A stretch of 64,000 nucleotides of DNA from Phytoseiulus persimilis (GCA_037576195.1 CM075103.1:27984723-28048722); one strand, 5' to 3'; counted from the first letter of the stretch, positions 35,821 through 49,746 are shown. Numbers and translations: made by a program. Notes: a model not told the origin generated them from the letters alone.

Positions 35821-38800
35821 GGGTGGCGGTGAGAAACTCCGGCTGAGACATCGCCATCAAATCGGAATGACCAGACGCTTCCTTCGGCGCGAATACTATT
35901 GGAAGACGCAGAGGCCGAATTCTCTCCCCTCGAATCGGAATTCAAACCGCAGAGTCCCTGTGGAAACCACCCACTTATCTTTCCCGGGTCTCTCATCCTC
36001 AATTTTTCCCCACCGAAATTCGGTTAATTTTCCACTTTTTCACCGTCCGTTGCTTCGTTCTCCCGTTTTCGGTTGGAAGCTCCTTCTTCCCTCCGCTATC
36101 GATTCCTGTTCGTCAGCAATATTTGTCTTCATGAGTTAGATTCGTTCTGATTGTGTCATTTTTCTCGCGTCGCCCGTTTTTTTCCATCCTCGTCGAACTC
36201 GCGGTTCGGTTCCCTGTCTATCTGTCGTTGATTACGGTCCGCTGTTTGCCGTGGGCGCTCGCTCCGAACGATGGTTAAGTTAGGGTGAAAGAAAAATGGC
36301 TTTTTATAGATAGAAATTTTTAGCCTTTGCGGCTGCCCGGTCGTCTTCGCCTTCCTTGTGAGGCTACGCTCAAGTTGTCTCCTCGGCGTCGGTTTTTGTT
36401 TATCAGTGGCGTCCACCAATCCGGCTAAACATTGCATCGTTCCAAAAACATGAGCATATGATCCGAGGAGGAACTGAATGTTACCCCTTCAAGGTTCTGA
36501 TACTTGCGTGACAAAAATTTCAACTGCAACGAGACCACCTGTTCGGGCCTCTCAGCGAGCAGCTGAACTGTTTGTGAATTGTTCGACTGGAAGACATCGA
36601 CGACATTGCATCGCGGATAGAAACGACGAACTCTTCACTGGTTTTTGTCCTCTGACAGATTTTCACTCCTGTCGTCGGACTCTTGTTACGCAATCCGCAA
36701 CTCGCTAGATTGTTCGTACGATTCTGAAATGACAAGAGCTCACAGCGGTGAGATCAGAACTCCGTGTTCAGCGTCGTGATGTTGGACTGCGTGCTGACGT
36801 TGTTTCAGTCGTTCACTTTCCGAACACTAAACAATCAAGTTGTTTTGAGGGATTTAGAACATCGTAAACAGACACGGGAAGCGGCTCCTCATGGCGTCCG
36901 ACGCACCAGCCGCTCCGCCATCAGCACCAGAGCTCTGGAGGTGCATTGAATAGGAGCACGCAGAAAATGGACTGACTGCCGGCTTACATCAACATAAAAA
37001 AAACTCGAACCTCGTAGAAATTCGTCTTCGCCCGATCTTAAAGCTCTCGTCGCATCTGTTCATGCATTGTGTGATCCGCCGAGTCCCGTTAGACTGCGCT
37101 CAGACATTTTCTCTCTCTCGCACTCGCCCTCGGAGAATTTCGAGGTTGAGCCAGATCACTGCTTCGCCTTTGGAATCTCCGGAGACTCCCGTGGCTCGAT
37201 ACGACACTGCTTTTGGAGCGATCTCTCAAAAGCCACGGCGCCCAGTGCCAGGCTTCCTTGGACCTCCACAACTCTCGCTCTCTGTACCAAGCTTCTCTGA
37301 CTGCCAGGATTTTCCGAGACTATTCAAGCCCACCCAGAGGATGACCAAAGTTGCCGAATCATAAAAAGGGAAAATTATTGTTCAACAGATTCTGTTCGCT
37401 CTACTATAGTTACGAGGTTGCCATGTTCTGCGGAGCGACCATCGTGAGCACAGTCGGGGAAGTCCCTGAGGTTAAAAAAAATAATAATTTCTGCCCCTGC
37501 TCTTGATCAACCTCAGGAGTGTTCGAGGATTGAGTTTCACACAACTCTGACTCGAGTTGGAAATTAGGCAATTTCGCGAGAATTTCCGATCGTGTTCGAG
37601 ACTCCCCACAGAACTTGCATTGTTGTCGTTGGCACGTGCTAAGCGTTGAGTTATTGATGATGAGAGGTTTTCGAAAATTTCGGTGGTTTGTAGAAGCGGG
37701 TGATGAATGTACTCCGCGGTCGGCGGAGATGAAAGATCAAACTAGACACACTTGTAAACAACGATTTCAAGAAACGTGCTTACAACTATGTTCGATATCA
37801 AGAACAAGACCCGTTGAAAGGAGCAACTCCTCTCCACGAACGATGTTTCTCTCCTTCTCTGAGGATACTTCTCATCGGATCGGCGTTTAACGCCGGAAGA
37901 GAGATTGGGGGCGGAATAGTGATACAGTTTGTCTAAGGTCAGAGTCAGTGTCGCTCGGTCTGCATCTTCGCCGAGCGACTTGGGAGGGACGACCTCATTC
38001 TGCGAGGGAGATCGAGTCCGAACTTGTCTGATCGGGCCTGGCAGGAAACGGAAAGTCTCTTGTGGAATCCTCTCGCTTCCTCCGACATCCCGAAGAGGTG
38101 CGGGACATCACAAACTCGGAACTATGGCCTATTGAGGGAAGGTCCATTGTTTCCGATAGAACCGGGGAGACAGGTTCGCCAGGAGTTTATGATCGCGGTG
38201 GATTATTCTCCCGTTAGCCGTTCAGCTATCGTGTGCTAATCTCGATGTTACAGAAGATCTTCCGCGGTTTACGGTAGCTCCGCAGTCAAGTTTACGACCC
38301 CGTCTGTTGACGGAGATCATAAAACAGAACCGACTCCAACTTCATGCACGCTCAAGTTCAGCTGCCCCGAACCCAAAAACATCTGCTTGCTTTCTGGTTG
38401 TCTGTGAGTGTGTGGTGTATGTTTGTTTTCATCTTGCTTACGCTTCTTCTACTCAAAGTTCGAGTGGTCGCGACCACGTTCACACCCTCGAGATGGTTCC
38501 ATTGATGTTTTTCTCAATTTCAACGAAGGCAACATCTTGAAGATATTCTGATTGCGATTCGACCTCAAGTTTTGGGGCCTGCTCACGCAATACCCAAACG
38601 ACACATTCGAACGAAGCGCGGATTCGCACTGGAATTCCATCTTCCTCCAGTTCCGAGAGACTCGTATAAATTGAGAACGCACTTTCGCTGTGAAGCCGGA
38701 AAGCTGCGGACGATCATCCGTGTTCTTCTCACTCGATCACTTTCCAGCTCCCGCCAACATAAACCTGTTGCGCGTCACTTTCCGTTTGTTCTTGTCGTAT

Positions 38801-39335
38801 AAGTCACATTAGTATGGGAGCTCGTGTTAAACTTCTACTTCAACTGTTTACGGAGGGTTCAATTGCCAGAAAACACACGAGCCTCATTGAAGTCGGAAAC
38901 GAGGGTCATAAACTAGAGTTCATTTCTGGTGCAAACTTGACAGTGTCACTGCTGAAGCTTTCACGCTGAGAAAGCTTCGCCGATAGAAGATCATCGCTGT
39001 TGCGCGGTACTCAAAAGCCATCTTGCTGTGCTCAGCACTGGACTTTGCAGCGTTTTTTATTCGCGGTTTTAAAATTGCAGCAGCAGCGGAAAACGCCAGA
39101 CTTCCGTAGATCGAGCGAGTCGTTCCGGCCCGCGAGTTTTGGCATCCTCCCGCTCATTGGAGAGCGGAGATGCCCCAGAGATTCTCCCGTGTCAGTAGGC
39201 GAGGATGTTTCCTCGACTGTCGCCGAAATATTCGTGGCCGGAAATTTGAGCTGATTTTAACAGACTCAGCGACATAATCACTTTGCGGAATTTCTACAAA
39301 TAAAATAAAACGAAGCCCAAAACCTCTCGACTCAC

Positions 39336-39833
39336 CGTCATCGGCTGAAGTCTCCGTTTCGCCGGTTTGTAGGTTTTGAGAATCTCGCCGCTGGAGTTTC
39401 GGAATCTGGAGTAGCCACCAGGAGCTCTGGAAAAGGCCGAATCATCGCGGCGTCTTCTCAGCAACTCACTCCTCAGGCGTGCACATTCTACTGGCTGTAC
39501 AATAGTTTCAGTCCTGTCAGTTCTCGTGCAGCTTTTGATTGTTCGAGCCCAGCATTTCGAGGATTGAAAATGGTAACTCTCGATCGGTGTTAGGCCGCAG
39601 CCCGACCATTTGCAGTTCTGACCAATTCTGACTCCAGCGATCTGTTGAACTTCATCAATGCTTCGCGGGCGCACTCTTCGTTTCTGAGGGAATACAGATT
39701 GTTCCGCGAAGCTCTTTCCATAGCGAATTCTTCGGGCCTTCAATCGGCATCGGCTCAATACGGGAGAAGGATCGGGGCCGGTTACCCCTGGCCGACGAGA
39801 CGCGGGTAGCCCGAGAATCTGCGCATATGACAT
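39336..39833 (-). CDS. Candidate cysteine-containing exon, product unknown
   Basis: ATG at 39833 opens 166 codons ending exactly at a GTGAGT donor in phase 0 (39335). An in-frame stop lies 16 codons' distance or less upstream, so the ATG could be the true start. There is no signal peptide. The composition is Arg/Ser-rich, with six cysteines after residue 80 (CKWSGC, then KCW, SC, and VEC) followed by a basic tail (KTYKPAKRRLQPM). I know no family with this spacing. A partner exon was not identified; frames near 38682-38449 on the same strand do not match in phase. Confidence 0.28.
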
Positions 39834-39939
39834 CCTCGGGTCGGTGAATTATGAGATCTTTGAAGGGAGCTCAGATTGCGCAACAGATCGGAACTGGCAA
39901 TCTAATAAGTTTCCGATGAGCGTTTTCGTTTATTTTCAG

Positions 39940-40037
39940 AGGCGGGCGAGAAGGAGAACATGAATGTCGCGGACACCCGTATTTGGCAAGTCGTTTCCGG
40001 CCGCGTTTCAAACGAGCTATATGGTACCTACATCTGA
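39940..40037 (+). CDS. Candidate coding exon after a strong splice acceptor
   Basis: The acceptor CGTTTATTTTCAG ends at 39939. The phase-1 frame that follows reads AGEKENMNVADTRIWQVVSG and reaches a stop at 40037. A variant would splice at GTACCT (40024) to an acceptor at 40075, but that intron would be only 52 bases, shorter than any confirmed intron here (76 or more). The first and later exons were not found. Support is splice signal plus residue composition only. Confidence 0.25.
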
Positions 40038-40152
40038 AAAACGTCCGTCTCTTTAATTGTATTCCTGTTTGATAGATGGTGAGCTGCCTCAGCGTTCACG
40101 AAGCAGCCCAGTTCATTGTTCAATGTTGCTCCGGTCCCTTCGAGATCTGTAA

Positions 40153-43100
40153 TGCATTTTTATTGCGCGACTCCACCTCGCACGACACCTGGATACGGGT
40201 TGTGGCGTCTGTTCCAAGTATGGATAATATCGTTCCGGTCCTCAATTTGATTCAGTATCCATGCAAATGTCAAATGAGAAATCCTAACGAGACATCTCCG
40301 GAGTTCGCGTCCACCTTTCACCTCAATCGAATTTTCGGTAACAAGCTACGTGATTTCTCGCGAAGTGACGGAAACGAGTGATAGAAAAAGCTGACTTCCT
40401 GTTGATTCGTCGCAGGATCCGTCGGGGTCGGATCGAGGAATCGGAAAATATACTTTTTGAGAGCTCCGCCCCTGAACGCGAATCGAGGGAAGCCCCCATT
40501 CGCTGTTTATGAACAATGAAACCTCATCAGTCGTCGATTGGCAGCGTCCTCTCCGAAACGCATAGTCGATCTCAACGCACAGAGACACCCTGCGAGGGAA
40601 GAACTGCACGCGAGGCTTCAATAGTATGTTCGTAGACCGAACGGGGCTCGACCAACACGCCCAGTGTTGTTTGGTTGGTGTTGACTACTCATCCTGCCCC
40701 CCCCCCCCGCTTGAGAGTTCGCTTCTTAGTGGGCGCAACGATCGTTTTTTCGAAATCATCATGATAATCATGCCTCGGGTGAGCCATAAAGAGCGAGAGG
40801 CAGTGAAAACACAGAAATAATTAGGAAATCACTTAGCACCTCCCAAGTTCCGCCTTCTTGGAGCTCGGCTCAGAGTGAAGGGTGCCACGAGGAGATCTCA
40901 AGCTCCGATAGCTGACCTCATTCAGAGAATTCCAGGCTCCTGTACGAAAACGATTTATATTGAAGCCCTGAGCTTCGACTGGGGTTTTTAGAAGTATTCA
41001 AGACTACTTAGGGAGGAAAGGAGGTGGTTTAATGGCACGATGGCTTCATGAACGGCCAAACGATATCCTCATACTGAATGCTATGACTTGAGAGCAAGCG
41101 GGGTTTCTAACCCGCCCGCATGCCACCACACCCCACTGAAACTGAAAGCTGTCTGCATTTAATGGCAACGATGATCGCTCATTAGTCTCCTCTTCTTCTT
41201 CTGGCTCCCTCTCGTGAAAGAAGGCGGGGAAGGGATAACTCTGGGGAAGGATGCCCGTCTTAAGATAAATCTTCGCCTCACGCTGGGATAGGCGGCAAAC
41301 TCAAAGTCATCAATTCGGAGAAGAAAACATTCGACTCCTTCTACGGTCAATTGTTCGAGAACCGGAGGGATCGACTTTCGAAGCCTGTATGCGGCTCACC
41401 TACCTGCTGACTGCCAACCTGCTTAGTCCGAGCTGCCGTCTCGGAATATAATGACGGCGACGACCATGGTCGTGAGATTTCGGATTCTCTTTCAAAGAAG
41501 AAAAATAATCTCCGGCCGTTGACTGTATTCTTTCAGTCAGAAATGAGAAGATTTTTGTGAACCTATTGGGCGAACCTGACAGAAGACCACCACCAAACAT
41601 CGTGCTTCGGGCAGCACCAACAAAACATTGATTCCCATGAAAATTGTCTCAAGCGTGAAGGTGAGGACCGGCCGAGAGGTCGGGCTGTGGGTGCGAGTTT
41701 TTTTCTTGACGGGGTTCGCCAACTACCATTTGATGTGGGAAAATCCATTGTGAGAACATGCGACCCCTCGTCTCGTCCTCAGCTTCATATTCCGAATAGG
41801 AGTCGGACGGAAAATCGATCTGAAAGCTATGGCTCTTTCTGATCGAGGCGCTGTTCACGCCTCGGCTCATTTTCGAATGTCCTCGTGTTCAGCCAGTTCT
41901 CGCTATGTGGACCCTTCCCAAAAAGAAAATCTCTCGCAAGTACTTATCGACGGCTTAAACCCGCTGTCGATAGTTTCACTGAGGGACTGGCGTGTTACGA
42001 AATCCGTGCAGGTCTGGGATGCCGATCCGAGCCATTCGGTCTAGAAATCTGCCGTTGTCGAAGCTTGAGCCTCGGACAAATGTGAGCTGGAATTCGCGAC
42101 ACGCGCCGTAGAGCCGCGATCGTCTTCGCCAAATGCAGCGGGAAGTAATTGAGAGGGAAATGATTATATCTGAATCACCTGACACTTCGCTCTTTGAGAT
42201 CCGTGAAGACAGCAAGGCTCCTCCCACTGTTTGAGAGAATCCCCGCGAAATCCTCTTTATTCGTCCCGCTCTCCGTTCTCGTCCGTTTCGTTGTTCTCAG
42301 TCGATCGTCTATGAGAAGGTTAAGCCGTTTGGCCGCGACTTCTTCGTTTCGGTTTGTTGTTCGGGAATCAGCAGGTATCATCTATTAGTATTTGCCCCCT
42401 GGCTCCGTCTCGAAAGAATGTTCGAAGCCGCGCTCATGAGTACATGACGGGCCACAACGAATTCAATCCGCTTCGTGGTATTCTTAGTCAACCAAATCCG
42501 CAAAAGTCAAAGGCGGCTTTCGTTAAATGATCGGAACGCGGCCGTTCATGCGACGCCTGCTCGCGAAGGTCGCCGCACACTCGAGTTTTCATTCCCAAGT
42601 CGAGTTGTTCTTTGTTTTCTCAGTTTCACCGGCGACTCGATCGATCGATCCTTCTCGGCTTCGAAGTTGAGAGCCGGCAGGGGTGACTGAGCTTCTCTAG
42701 GATGAAAAACACGGAGCTTTCGTCTTTACGGAAGTCTGGTTCTATACTTTGTTTTTGATTAGCCTGCTGGATAACAAACAGGCAGCTGGCCAGACTCCTG
42801 CATTGTCTCGAGCTTGGAGCCATGGGATCTTGATGCAGGGGGCGATAATCTTCCTGCTCATAATTTGGACATCTGGTGTCTATATGTGTGAGTTTTGTGC
42901 CAGCTAAGACCTTTCCAGACAGGAGGAAACAAGACTCAAGTACGATAAAGATCGCCGACAGCTGAATGTACGTCTGGGAAGACAGCCGATGGGGATTATG
43001 CCGAGCTTCGAACAGGAAAGCCATTGGAAAATCGTCCTGGGAAGCAAGAAAACGGTTGCTGGTGGCAGAGTCGGATGACTTCGCGTGGCCTGCTCGGGAA

Positions 43101-46100
43101 GGACACCGAATTGTCATGAATATCAGAGGAGCTGAGGAAGTGAGACGGAACTTGGATGTCTAGCCCGATGATCATACGTTTCTGTGTGTTCATACGGCTA
43201 TGCGAGGATGAGAAACCCTCCCTCCACCTACACATTTCCGCGTCGAGGATTCATGAGCATCATTCTTGACGCGGAGATCGAGCGGCTGATACTTGTTCAT
43301 TCCAATACTAGGTGGTGCTCATTCTGAACTTATTGATATTTCCAATTAGAATGTCAATTAGAATGGAAGCAGACAAACTCTCAAAGCCTCCCTTGCTCTC
43401 CCTACTTCGCTCTTGACTAGGTTGAGTTGAAGTTCAGTCGTTGGCGATCGCGGTTTGTACGAATTTCTCGTTTTCCACTCGTTCCCCTACCCGCTGGCCA
43501 GCCCACTATGGTCTGCCCCGCTGAACATCTGGAAATCGGGTATTCCTCGATTCTTATCACATCATCGCTCTGCGGGTTCTACTCCGTCGCTCGAAGTCAG
43601 AGAACACGATTCCAGGGTGATGATGGATTAATTGCGGGACCACGAATTGCGCGCGCGTGAATCTCCATCGGTTGGGAGTACTCCTGAAAGTTTTCGATCA
43701 GCGATAACAAGTGCCGAGCTGCTGGAGTTGTGATCGTGCCCTCTTTCACGGCTGTTTCTGACAGATGCTCGCTAAACGCCGAGTGTGACGGAGAATCATA
43801 CTTGAGCTCCACTCAGGCAAGAATTCCATTCAAACATCTAGGACAATCTGGAAAAGCCTCGCGACAGCCTGAGGGTTCAGCCCCCGGCGGCGGATCTCCG
43901 CTGTGTTCCATTCATAACTCACGATCTGAAAACGGTCCAAATATATCCGTGTTAGTGGATTGTTGAGGGAGCAATGGTTTCCTGAGCTCTTCTGCATTCC
44001 AGCGCATCGAGAGGAGCTCTCTCGAGTGGCTCCATGTCTCTTCATCGGGCTAATCTCACTGCCCTGGAGTCATCGAGAGCTCAACTTTCGTCACTTCTAC
44101 TCAGTGATCGCGAACTGGGAGAAGCCCTGGTTGATGTCAGGAACGTTTCTGAGGCCGGATTCTTGGACTCTATCCATTCGCGAAAATCTATCGATGTAAA
44201 AACAATCCTTATAATTAATTTCCGCAGTTGTTCACGGGAATATCTGGGAATCTTGTCCCCCACCAAACCATTCTTGTTGGATATCCCAGTCGATCCATGT
44301 CAGATACAGTGAGCAGAAAAAAACAGACTCAGAGATCATCGATGGAAACGCTCCCTCAGGAAAGTTCAACTTATTGGAGATGTGGTTTCGGGGACAGTGA
44401 AATATCGACTGAGCGACGGGAGGAGAATCCAAAGCGGGAGGAAAAGCGAAGAAGAAAAGCCTCCATCAAAAATAGATTTGTGACTGCGCTCAAAACTCAG
44501 CCCCAGTCTTTGAATTCAACTTTGAGGGAGACGACTTGCCTTCAATCCACTCGGTGAGCGAACTCTCTGACCGGGAACACCCAACTTTTCTCCAAGGTGG
44601 ACGATTGACTACTGACTCGAGGTGGGTAGCCTGCGAAGATGAAAATAATTTCGCGAATGGGGATTCACGAAACGGCTTCTTGATTAGAAGCTTTCGTGAC
44701 ACCAGGACGCCCTGTGTGCACCTCGTCTGATTGCCTCCGAGACCAGAATACGTTGTACAAGCTCTCTCTGACAACTTTCGTTCTTAGATGGGAACTTTCT
44801 TCCCTCGCAAGCTTTGTTCGTTGAACAGTCAGATCCGAGCAGTCGGAAACTAGAGTATCGGGCTGAGTGTTCGTTTGCATTTTGTTTCCTTCTTCGGATA
44901 GGTTCTAGGGTGTATTTTTATCTTATGTCCCTGCTCGCCCATGCGCTATAAATTTGGCTAAAGGAGGAGTTGTCAGAAACACGCGGGAGAGAATCCGTAA
45001 CAGATCGAGGCAAAAAAAAAGTTGACATAAAAACTCCCAAGTAGGTCGCGAGAATCGGCATAAATTTCTCGGTCAGCTCATTCCCCCGTTCGGAAATGGT
45101 CCACCCGAGGCGGAACTTCTGGAATAACAACATCGTATCATACCAGGCCTTTTAAATCGGGGGCTTGTCCCTCTTTGAAGCGTTTCATGAGAATTCGAGT
45201 GGAATTCACTGATGGTGGAAACATCATCACTCGGATTTCCGAACTTGTGTCGACACCACTTTTGACCCAGAACACAACAGTTCCAGTGGAGAACTTCTTC
45301 TTGTTGCACTATCTGCACTCCGACCGATGTGCGCCGCGAAAAAGGAAGACCGTCGCCACTGACCAGGTCACTACATTCGCAGCCGATCCAGAGAAATTCC
45401 GAGAATGTTCCAACGGAGACCGTGCGAGCTCGCCAACCTCTTCAAGGCTGCCCATCTCTGCAGCACCAACAGGAACTCCAGCGAACCTGGAGTTCCAGTG
45501 GAGGAGAGTTGGGCTGATTGAACTAAATCGAGGAGAGTCCTCAGGATTCTCATGTTCGGGACAGCCGGAGAACACTGAGGTGAGTCCAATGAGTCCGGAT
45601 TGAGTCGTTTGAGACGATCAGCCTCGGGAAATTCGCCACTTTCAATGGATGCTGCGGCCTCCCAAATACTGTCCAATTATCCGAGTTCAGTGGAAGTGGT
45701 CACCCGTGATTGTATTCCATCAAGGTTCCGTAACCGCTGTCAGACGAGCCCTCCCTTCAAGGAATGAAAACCCCCGCGTTGGATTCACTGACGGGGTTTT
45801 TCATCTTCAGAGTATGCACCTAGCATGAAATCACTATCACATCCTTTCCAAACGGGAACGAGGTCTTTCGACTGCCACTATCGACGATCGGGGTCTCATC
45901 GGTCCGGAGTGGCACATTTCGTGAAATCCCATTCTCAGAGAGAAACGGGAAACTGGGCTCGGAAAATGGTTCGATTCTCTCTCAGAACAATGCCGATGAT
46001 TTGTGTTCGTGGTGATCTCTCGATTCCGCCGCCCGAGTCACCAAGCGATTCGAGATGGCGGGAGGGTTAGCCATACGCTCTGTAGCCAACTACTCGAACT

Positions 46101-47768
46101 AGCCTTGCCTTCTTCGAGCTCCGTGGACCGCGCTAGAGCTCGCTGGGTCGAATCAATCATTTCGACAAGTAGCTCCTGTCGGACAAGAGATTGTTGTTCG
46201 TTGGACATTATTACACACAACGAGTTTCATTAGGGCGACCTCTAAACAATGCGGATTCAGTCGAGCGATAGTTTGTTACAGAGAAGCTCACTAGGTAGCA
46301 CATGAAACATCTGCAGTAACAACCCGGTTGGAACCTCTTTACGACCCGTTTTTTCCCGTCCTCCCGATGTATTACTCCGACGGATAGATGCTGAGTCCTG
46401 GTATGGCCGTATTGTAGCGTCGCCACACTGCTAGTAGAATAAATAATCAGATTATTTATTTACACGATTTATGCCTAATAACAGTGGCAGCAGTTGCCGC
46501 ACAGAGAGTCACACATGAGGAGCACATGAGAGAAACATACGCAGAGCCCGTGCCAGGCTCGTGTGCAGCCATTCTTGTTTTACGAGAGGCACATTCTCGA
46601 CATACAATCGACTGGTGGAACTCGATCACAATGCGTGTCCGATGTTCCGCTAAGTTGTGAGCTGAATCCATCCGGTCGACGTTCTGGAGCTGTCGTCGAG
46701 CTCATACTTCACCTTCGGGCGTTAATTGATCGCTCCTGCGATGTTGTGACCTCTCTCAAACGTCCAAGACCACTCACGAGACGGAAACCGGCCCACTGCG
46801 GAATACGGGAGAAAAATTTCGCAAATTAGTAGACAATAGTAGAAATTCGACTCAATGATGAGCGAAGGGCTCGAAAGACGTGAAGCAAGTGTTTCCGGGG
46901 GGTCAACGGCTCGGAACAATCCTGGAAAATGTCAAAAATGTGACAACGGATGGCGAGCGTCCAAAACAAAGTTCCGCAACAGTTTAACAGATTGACTCCC
47001 TCTGCGAACGAGGGAAATGAAGAGGAAATTCGTTCGGCGCGCCAGAGTGAGATGTCAGGTGATCGACGAGAACCATGGAAGGAATTTGGGGTTTTTCAAA
47101 CATGCGTCGCTTGTCTAAATGGCTTTTCGGATGTGAGGCTGGTTCGTTCGTCCATCCATCCGTGGTGTATGCGCCGCAGGGAGACAATTTTTCGGATGAG
47201 CAAGCGTTCCTGGCCGATGTTCTATCGAGACGACTTGCCCGCCTGCTAGCCATCATAGGAAGGCTGTCAAGGTGGTGCAGATGACAAGCACTGCCTCATT
47301 CGGAGAGGAGCACATCCTCCCAGGATTGTTTAAAGTTTGTTCAACAAAGAGCCGGGCCCAGCGCCGCACAAGTCCACACCTTATTTGGAGACTCACCGAC
47401 CATCGCAGAGCTTTGTTTCTCGTGCGAACAAAAGCTGGAAACTGTTAGCCCCGAGCAGAAACGATGACTCCTCAACCGGAACCGTTCATGACAAAGTTGG
47501 GAAAGGATATCCACGTCGTACGGAAAGCTCTCGTGAACCCATGGAAATCAATATGAACAGAGAGGTTCCAAAACTTCTCTCATCTGTAACTCATCGGAAT
47601 GACGAGCTGAGCGGTGGACATCGACTTCATGATTCGCTTCGGATATGCCTCAGGAAGCCTCCGATCGCGCAAAATTTTTGTTCGGAACGCCCCAGTTACT
47701 GACGTGGCGTTGAGCCAGCAAAATCGATCAGTCATTCTCGAACAGGCTCCGTACCGAGCGAAGTGAGA
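40153..47768. other. Gene-poor region
   Basis: No recognised family. Items seen: a run of twelve C at 40697-40708; a minus-strand ATG frame 43024-42626 whose start has a hydrophobic stretch (IQLSAIFIVLESCFLLSG) that could be a signal anchor; a plus-strand frame 45176-45582 bounded by a CCTCTTTGAAG acceptor and a GTGAGT donor; and another plus-strand frame from an ATCTTCAG acceptor at 45800. In the 45.2-45.6 kb stretch both strands are open, so neither direction can be chosen. Confidence 0.4.
42626..43024 (-). CDS. Candidate secreted or anchored protein, 132 codons
   Basis: ATG at 43024. A basic N-terminal stretch is followed by a hydrophobic segment at about residues 21-40 (IQLSAIFIVLESCFLLSG), then a polar region with CPNYEQ and QCRSLASC and a basic C-terminal tail. 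The n-region is long for a signal peptide, so a type II anchor is equally possible. No splice or poly(A) support. Confidence 0.2.
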   Translation of the reverse strand: MAFLFEARHNPHRLSSQTYIQLSAIFIVLESCFLLSGKVLAGTKLTHIDTRCPNYEQEDYRPLHQDPMAPSSRQCRSLASCLFVIQQANQKQSIEPDFRKDESSVFFILEKLSHPCRLSTSKPRRIDRSSRR

Positions 47769-49180
47769 ATGGATGTTGACCTTGAAGCTCAGCCTCGAAT
47801 GCGCTGTGAAGCCGTTCGGCCGCGAGGACGCAAGCTGTGCCATGTGCACGAAAAAACGTGTGGACATCGCCGCAGCGTCTGTGCCGCAATCGCACGGCAG
47901 CTTGTGTATGTTTGCATTGAGGAGTGGGTCGGAACGGACGGTTCGGAAAGAGAGTTGGTCAATCAAGAATTGAACGGTGTTCAAATTCTCCGTGGAAAAT
48001 CGAGCTCGAAGCCAAGAACCAGCTCGATAGCTCATAAAAGTCCGAAACGAACAAACTATGGAAACTTTCGGCTCGAATCGATACCTGCGTGAGCTTCCTG
48101 CGGGCAATGCGCGGCACCCATGAGCCTGATCTGCTCCGCCGGAATCGGGAACTCATCTCAGTCTGCTCCATCGACGGAACATCTCACCTGAGCTTCTCGA
48201 GGTTGCCAATTCAACACACGGACACTTTTTTGAAAGTCTCTCGAACGGTTCTGAGTTCTCGAACCCAAGTTCTCACCGAAGATGGAAGGAGTTCGAGAAG
48301 AGGAAATACTCTAAACTGCATGCGGAAAAAATGGTTAGTATCTGCGAGTGAGCCTAATGACGGGTGGGACCGGCCCCCTTGAACGCCGGGAAAACGATGT
48401 GAAACTTTGGCACCTAGGAGGAGGTCGTAACCGCGCAGATCACTGGCGATGTAATGCAGCCGGGCGATAAAATGACGAAACCGAAAGTGAGCCGGCGAGA
48501 GAAATCGACTAAGTAAGTGTGCGAGTCTGTGCTATGATGGATATGAATGGAGTTCTGTAGCGGACGGCACGCAAGGCCAGCGCCTCTAATGAGCGAGCAG
48601 CTCTCTCTCGGTCGTCTTCTTCTGGGTGGCCGTCAGGGTCTAAGGTCGGCGCATCCGCGAACACACAACGTCGGCCCTGCGCATGGTAGACTGGAGGGAG
48701 CTTGAATGGATTGGAAGATGAATTCACGAATAGAGGTGGATGGATATGGCGAGAGAGAGAGAGAGAGAGAGAGAAGATGGACGACTGGGAGCCATGGTGA
48801 CAGAAACGATATTCTGCCGCTAACCAGAACGCAGACCTTCGACTCCAGAACGCTTAGAGCCAGAGCGCACACTAATGTGGCCATCATTTACTCTGACATT
48901 CGTACGGAATGATCCGAGGGGCGGGCGTTGGAGCCCAACCACGAGTCGGATCGTTGTGAAAAATAGATGTGATTGTGTCAACGAAAAACTAGTTTCGATC
49001 GCTCAGTTAGCAATCTGACCTCGTCAACAAGGGATTTTATTTCGTTTCTCGCGTATCGCGTGCCTCAAAACCGGCAGGAGCAGGTTTGTGTTCAGCTTTC
49101 AGAACGAGAGGAGATCGGGCCGATTACTCGGATGGTCCGCATGAGTATTCCGACTTCGTCGAGGGCGACACGCCGGTGAC
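47769..49180 (+). CDS. Candidate two-exon gene, product unknown
   Basis: Exon 47769-48088 begins at an ATG (MDVDLEAQPRMR), is rich in Cys, His and Arg in its first third (RKLCHVHEKTCGHRRSVC) and ends at a GTGAGC donor in phase 2. The acceptor GTTCAGCTTTCAG before 49103 restores phase and adds TRGDRADYSDGPHEYSDF and an acidic end. The frame either stops (TAA at 49182) after TPVT or splices again at GTAAGC (49181). The Arg-Gly-Asp and clustered Tyr/Asp would suit an extracellular protein, but there is no signal peptide. Open frames on the opposite strand make this uncertain. Confidence 0.25.
48751..48774. repeat. Dinucleotide microsatellite (GA)12
   Basis: Twelve perfect GA units flanked by GATGG-type sequence. 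Confidence 0.95.
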
Positions 49181-49746
49181 GTAAGCGAAACTTCTTCCAA
49201 GCAGGAGCCGAGGTTCTCATAGAAACGAGGTCCTCATGAAGTCCGGCTCTCGGCCGCTTCATTGGTGCTCGTGAGGTGTGCGGAATCGTCCCTCGATGTT
49301 CATCTGATCTTTCAATACTGGGATCCGCGCCCCCACCGCTCTGAGTGGATGAGTTGCGCCCGGACCGCCGCGATCAACGAGCATACCCACCCATGCCAGA
49401 TATACTCCAACCGTCTTCCATCTACGTGGGTGAATGGATTGATGTACGTCAGGCGCCCGGAATTTCCCAGGATGACGGATTTCGGCTCGCGCACGAGCCT
49501 AGAAACCTCAACCATGACTTCTGATTCATGGCTGGGATAACACGGAAGCCTGGCGCAGCTCGACTGTACTCAAGTGTTACGGGAAAGCACTGCAGGACTT
49601 GAAACTGCTTTTGTCCGGGGTATACAAGGTATGACCTCGAAAAGATTCTGCCGCGTCCAGTCCCAAGTTTTTGCATCATCGGCCAAAGACCCTGGTAGAA
49701 AAGATCTTCGGCTCAGGCCTTGCGGCTAGTGTGCCGGAGTTGTCGA

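Noticed and set aside
40697-40708. Run of twelve C as a possible second transposon end
   Set aside because: It lacks the flanking GGGGCGGA-type terminal motif; treated as a simple homopolymer.
49262-49540. Three overlapping open frames (two plus, one minus) that all look protein-like
   Set aside because: They cannot all be coding and none has splice or domain support; they show that appearance alone is a poor guide here.
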